A stretch of 64,000 nucleotides of DNA from Oscillospiraceae bacterium (GTDB lineage Bacteria > Bacillota > Clostridia > Saccharofermentanales > Saccharofermentanaceae). A program made the translations under genes and the position numbers. Below are positions 61,816 through 64,000 of this stretch, piece after piece. Numbering within the stretch: position 1 is the first letter of the stretch; every line of letters begins with the position of its first letter. The notes beneath the pieces were generated by a model. It did not search any database and was not told where the DNA came from. It worked only from the letters and a program-made list of their open reading frames with translations. The stretch is taken from positions 1-64,000 of the forward strand of contig SVIZ01000011.1 in assembly GCA_015069205.1 (NCBI GenBank). Direction: 5' to 3'.

Positions 61816-63324
61816 ATGTGCCGGTTGGTTACGGATTATCTTGATAAAACAGTTAATGAATATCCTGATAAAACAGCGTTTATTGATTTTAAAAGAGTCA
61901 TTACTTTTCAGGAACTGAAAGATGAAGCTTCAGCCATAGCAAGTGCAATCATAGACAGAAATGTTTTCAGAAAACCCATATTGCTCTTTATGGACAAGCG
62001 CGTTTCTACAGTCAGCTCATTTATCGGCATTGCATATTCAGGCAATTTCTATACCCCGGTCGATATTAAGATGCCAGATGACCGCATTGGCAAAATACTG
62101 AACATCTTAGATCCTGCAATAGTTATCACGGACAAAGAACATGAGGAGCAGGCCAGGACTATTTTCGCAGGCAGAGATATCATGGTGTTTGAAGACGAAG
62201 TCAGCAGGCCTGTACTCAATGACAGGATTACTGATGTCAGGAGCAGACTTACAGATGCGGATACGCTTTATGTGTTTTTTACGTCAGGATCTACCGGTAT
62301 ACCCAAAGGTGTAATTATCAGCCATAGAGCAGCAGTTGATTACACTGACTGGATAAGTGATTGTTACGGTTTTGATGAGAAAACTGTTTTTGCCAATCAG
62401 GCCCAGCTGTATTTTGATGCTTCAATTCAGGACATTTATGCACCATTAAGAAATGGTTCTACTACATTACTCATACCCAACAGGCTTTTTGCCTCACCAG
62501 TACGCGCATGGAAAGAGATTATCAGGCACAAAGCAAATACACTGTTCTGGGTTCCTTCCGTCCTGTGTCTTTTTGCAAATTTCGATGTGCTGTCTCATGT
62601 TGAGAAAGCACCGTTAAAAACAGTTCTTTTCTGCGGCGAGGTCATGCCGGTAAAGCAACTCAATTACTGGATTGAAAATTACCCGGATGTAATATATGCA
62701 AATCTCTATGGTCCTACCGAATGCACAGATGCATGTACGTATTACACGATAGACAGGAAGTTTAAAGATAATGAAGCGCTTCCAATAGGTAAGCCCTGCG
62801 CAAATACGGAGGTGTATGTGATTACAGAAGAGGGCGCGCTTGCGGACAGGCCCGGGGTAACAGGAGAACTTTATATAAGTGGTAAGTGCTTAAGTGACGG
62901 TTACTATAACGATCCCGAAAAGACGGCGAAAGCTTTTCTCCCTAATCCGTTTAGTTCAAATGAAGCTGAGCTGATGTATAAAACGGGCGATCTTGTCTTC
63001 TACAATGAAGCAGGTGAACTTATATATGTATGCCGCAAAGACTATCAGGTCAAAATTCATGGTTACAGGGTTGAGCTGGGTGAGATCGAAGCTGCCGCAT
63101 TATCTGTGAAAGGCGTCGACTATTGCTGTTGTCTTTTCGATCAGGACAACGAAAAGACTATCCTTGTCTATACAGGAGAAATAGGTGAGGATGAGTTGAA
63201 TGACATTCTTAAAACCAAACTACAGGATTACATGATACCTTCAGCTTATAAACATAGAGAGACAATGCTCTTCAACAATTCGGAAAAGATAGACAGAATA
63301 GCTCTGAGGAATGAGTATCTTTAG
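61816..63324 (+). CDS. Adenylation enzyme (AMP-binding, DltA/NRPS A-domain type)
   Basis: A 502-residue acyl- or aminoacyl-AMP ligase. Core motifs are visible: TSGSTGIPKGVIISHRA (A3, about residue 157), NLYGPTECTD (A5, about 297), YKTGDLV (A7, about 388), YQVKIHGYRVELGEIE (A8, about 412) and a C-terminal K in SEKIDRIAL (A10). The size matches stand-alone DltA. There is no condensation domain. It would activate an amino or hydroxy acid and load it on the neighbouring carrier, for transfer to the glycan or a sugar nucleotide. The transferase is not obvious. Last gene of the cluster. Confidence 0.88.
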   Translation: MCRLVTDYLDKTVNEYPDKTAFIDFKRVITFQELKDEASAIASAIIDRNVFRKPILLFMDKRVSTVSSFIGIAYSGNFYTPVDIKMPDDRIGKILNILDPAIVITDKEHEEQARTIFAGRDIMVFEDEVSRPVLNDRITDVRSRLTDADTLYVFFTSGSTGIPKGVIISHRAAVDYTDWISDCYGFDEKTVFANQAQLYFDASIQDIYAPLRNGSTTLLIPNRLFASPVRAWKEIIRHKANTLFWVPSVLCLFANFDVLSHVEKAPLKTVLFCGEVMPVKQLNYWIENYPDVIYANLYGPTECTDACTYYTIDRKFKDNEALPIGKPCANTEVYVITEEGALADRPGVTGELYISGKCLSDGYYNDPEKTAKAFLPNPFSSNEAELMYKTGDLVFYNEAGELIYVCRKDYQVKIHGYRVELGEIEAAALSVKGVDYCCCLFDQDNEKTILVYTGEIGEDELNDILKTKLQDYMIPSAYKHRETMLFNNSEKIDRIALRNEYL

Positions 63325-63383
63325 TCAATAAAAGAATTATTCTGTTATAATACGGACGTTATTTAATTCCAAAGGAGTATGTT

Positions 63384-64000
63384 ATGGACAAATTAATTGC
63401 TTTCATACTCTATTTCGTGGTTGTCCTTGGTATCGGTATTTTCTTCTTCTTCAAGAGCAAGGGCAGCGACGAGAAAGAGTATTTCCTCGGCGGTCGTCAC
63501 ATGGGTCCTTTCGTTACTGCGATGAGCGCGCAGGCATCGGACATGAGCGGCTGGCTGTTGATGGGTTTCCCGGGTTCGCTTTTCGCGTTCGGTATGGGAC
63601 AGGTTTGGATCGGAATAGGTCTTGCACTGGGTACGGCAGGCAACTGGATCTTCGTTGCCACAAGACTCCGCCGTTTCTCAAAGGCATCAGGTGACTCGAT
63701 CACTCTCCCTCAGTACCTCACAAACAGATTTGCAAGCCAGAGCCCCGTGCTGAAGGTCGTATGCGCTATCATCTTCCTCATCAGCTTCACGGTTTATGTT
63801 GCATCCGGCTTCGTTGCAGGCACAGCAGTTTTCACAGCTGTCATTCCGGCGCTTGCTGACAAGCCGCACCTCGCAATGATCATCTTTGCAGTATTGATCC
63901 TCATGTATACATTCCTTGGCGGTTATAAGGCTGTATGCTGGACTGACTTTTTCCAGGGCATCATGATGCTCATCGCACTCCTTGCAGTACCGATCGTAAT
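63384..64000 (+). CDS. putP: Sodium/proline symporter PutP-like (5' part only)
   Basis: The first 205 or so residues of a sodium:solute symporter; the gene continues beyond the window. FFFKSKGSDEKEYFLGGRHMG (only the piece EYFLGGRHMGP is diagnostic), SAQASDMSGWLLMGFPG and LGGYKAVCWTDFFQGIMM match PutP. The SASDMSGW-type stretch includes the Na+/proline-binding Ser. AAAGGAG lies 7 bases before the ATG. Proline uptake is the best guess; pantothenate or another solute is possible. Confidence 0.85.
   Translation, partial: MDKLIAFILYFVVVLGIGIFFFFKSKGSDEKEYFLGGRHMGPFVTAMSAQASDMSGWLLMGFPGSLFAFGMGQVWIGIGLALGTAGNWIFVATRLRRFSKASGDSITLPQYLTNRFASQSPVLKVVCAIIFLISFTVYVASGFVAGTAVFTAVIPALADKPHLAMIIFAVLILMYTFLGGYKAVCWTDFFQGIMMLIALLAVPIV

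Noticed and set aside
1..64000. tRNA, rRNA, CRISPR, IS or prophage genes
   Set aside because: I scanned the intergenic regions and products and found no cloverleaf-like sequence, transposase, integrase, phage structural gene or regularly spaced repeat array.

Overview
The window reads as a gene-dense piece of a Clostridia (Bacillota) chromosome. The support is strong GGAGG-type ribosome binding sites before nearly every gene, typical lipoprotein signals, and gene sets common in anaerobic plant-fibre degraders of gut or rumen: a LytTR/DUF3021 pair, a YesM/YesN-type two-component system, a Fe-S aldo/keto reductase and a lipoprotein GH10 xylanase. I cannot name the species. I see no tRNA, rRNA, insertion sequence, phage gene or CRISPR array. 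The last gene (a PutP-like symporter) runs off the right edge.

Layout. 1-5950: an MgtA-type P-type ATPase, a membrane-anchored propeller-like protein, an MscS channel and a DUF3737 protein. 6027-10116: a DtxR/MntR-type regulator, two small membrane proteins and larE-larB-larC for the nickel-pincer cofactor. 10135-13321: a VanW-family cell-wall protein and a lipoprotein with a duplicated domain. 13526-15998: sulfur assimilation (metY, cysK) behind a 38-codon cysteine-rich leader peptide. 16082-24553: a Fe-S aldo/keto reductase, a membrane alpha/beta hydrolase, mgtE behind a long structured leader RNA, small genes, and a PlsC/lipid-kinase pair. 24822-37555: xylanase, a CPBP protease with its XRE regulator, a polysaccharide deacetylase, DUF3021/LytTR/hydrolase, a tautomerase, a nitroreductase, and a MoxR-DUF58-transglutaminase operon.

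37716-50542 is a pentose locus. A YtfQRT/YjfF-type sugar ABC transporter, an FGGY kinase and an AraD epimerase form one minus-strand operon. A GntR/LacI-hybrid (AraR-like) repressor stands opposite, and a second binding protein, a histidine kinase and an AraC-type response regulator form what looks like a three-component sugar sensor. 50754-63324 is a surface-glycan cluster: an Alg14/Alg13-like split glycosyltransferase, a GT2, two methyltransferases, a pyruvyl transferase, a flippase, an F420-hydrogenase-beta/hexapeptide-transferase fusion, an epimerase, and an acyl carrier protein with an adenylation enzyme. An MFS transporter and one methyltransferase are inserted on the opposite strand.

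The most interesting items are the cysteine-rich leader peptide before metY-cysK; the mgtE leader RNA, whose basal stem competes with an intrinsic terminator and which also contains a possible upstream reading frame; a 94-bp palindromic repeat family with two complete, one truncated and one degenerate intergenic copy; the regulator/membrane-pair/larEBC cluster without larA; and the acyl/aminoacyl-activation module in the glycan cluster.
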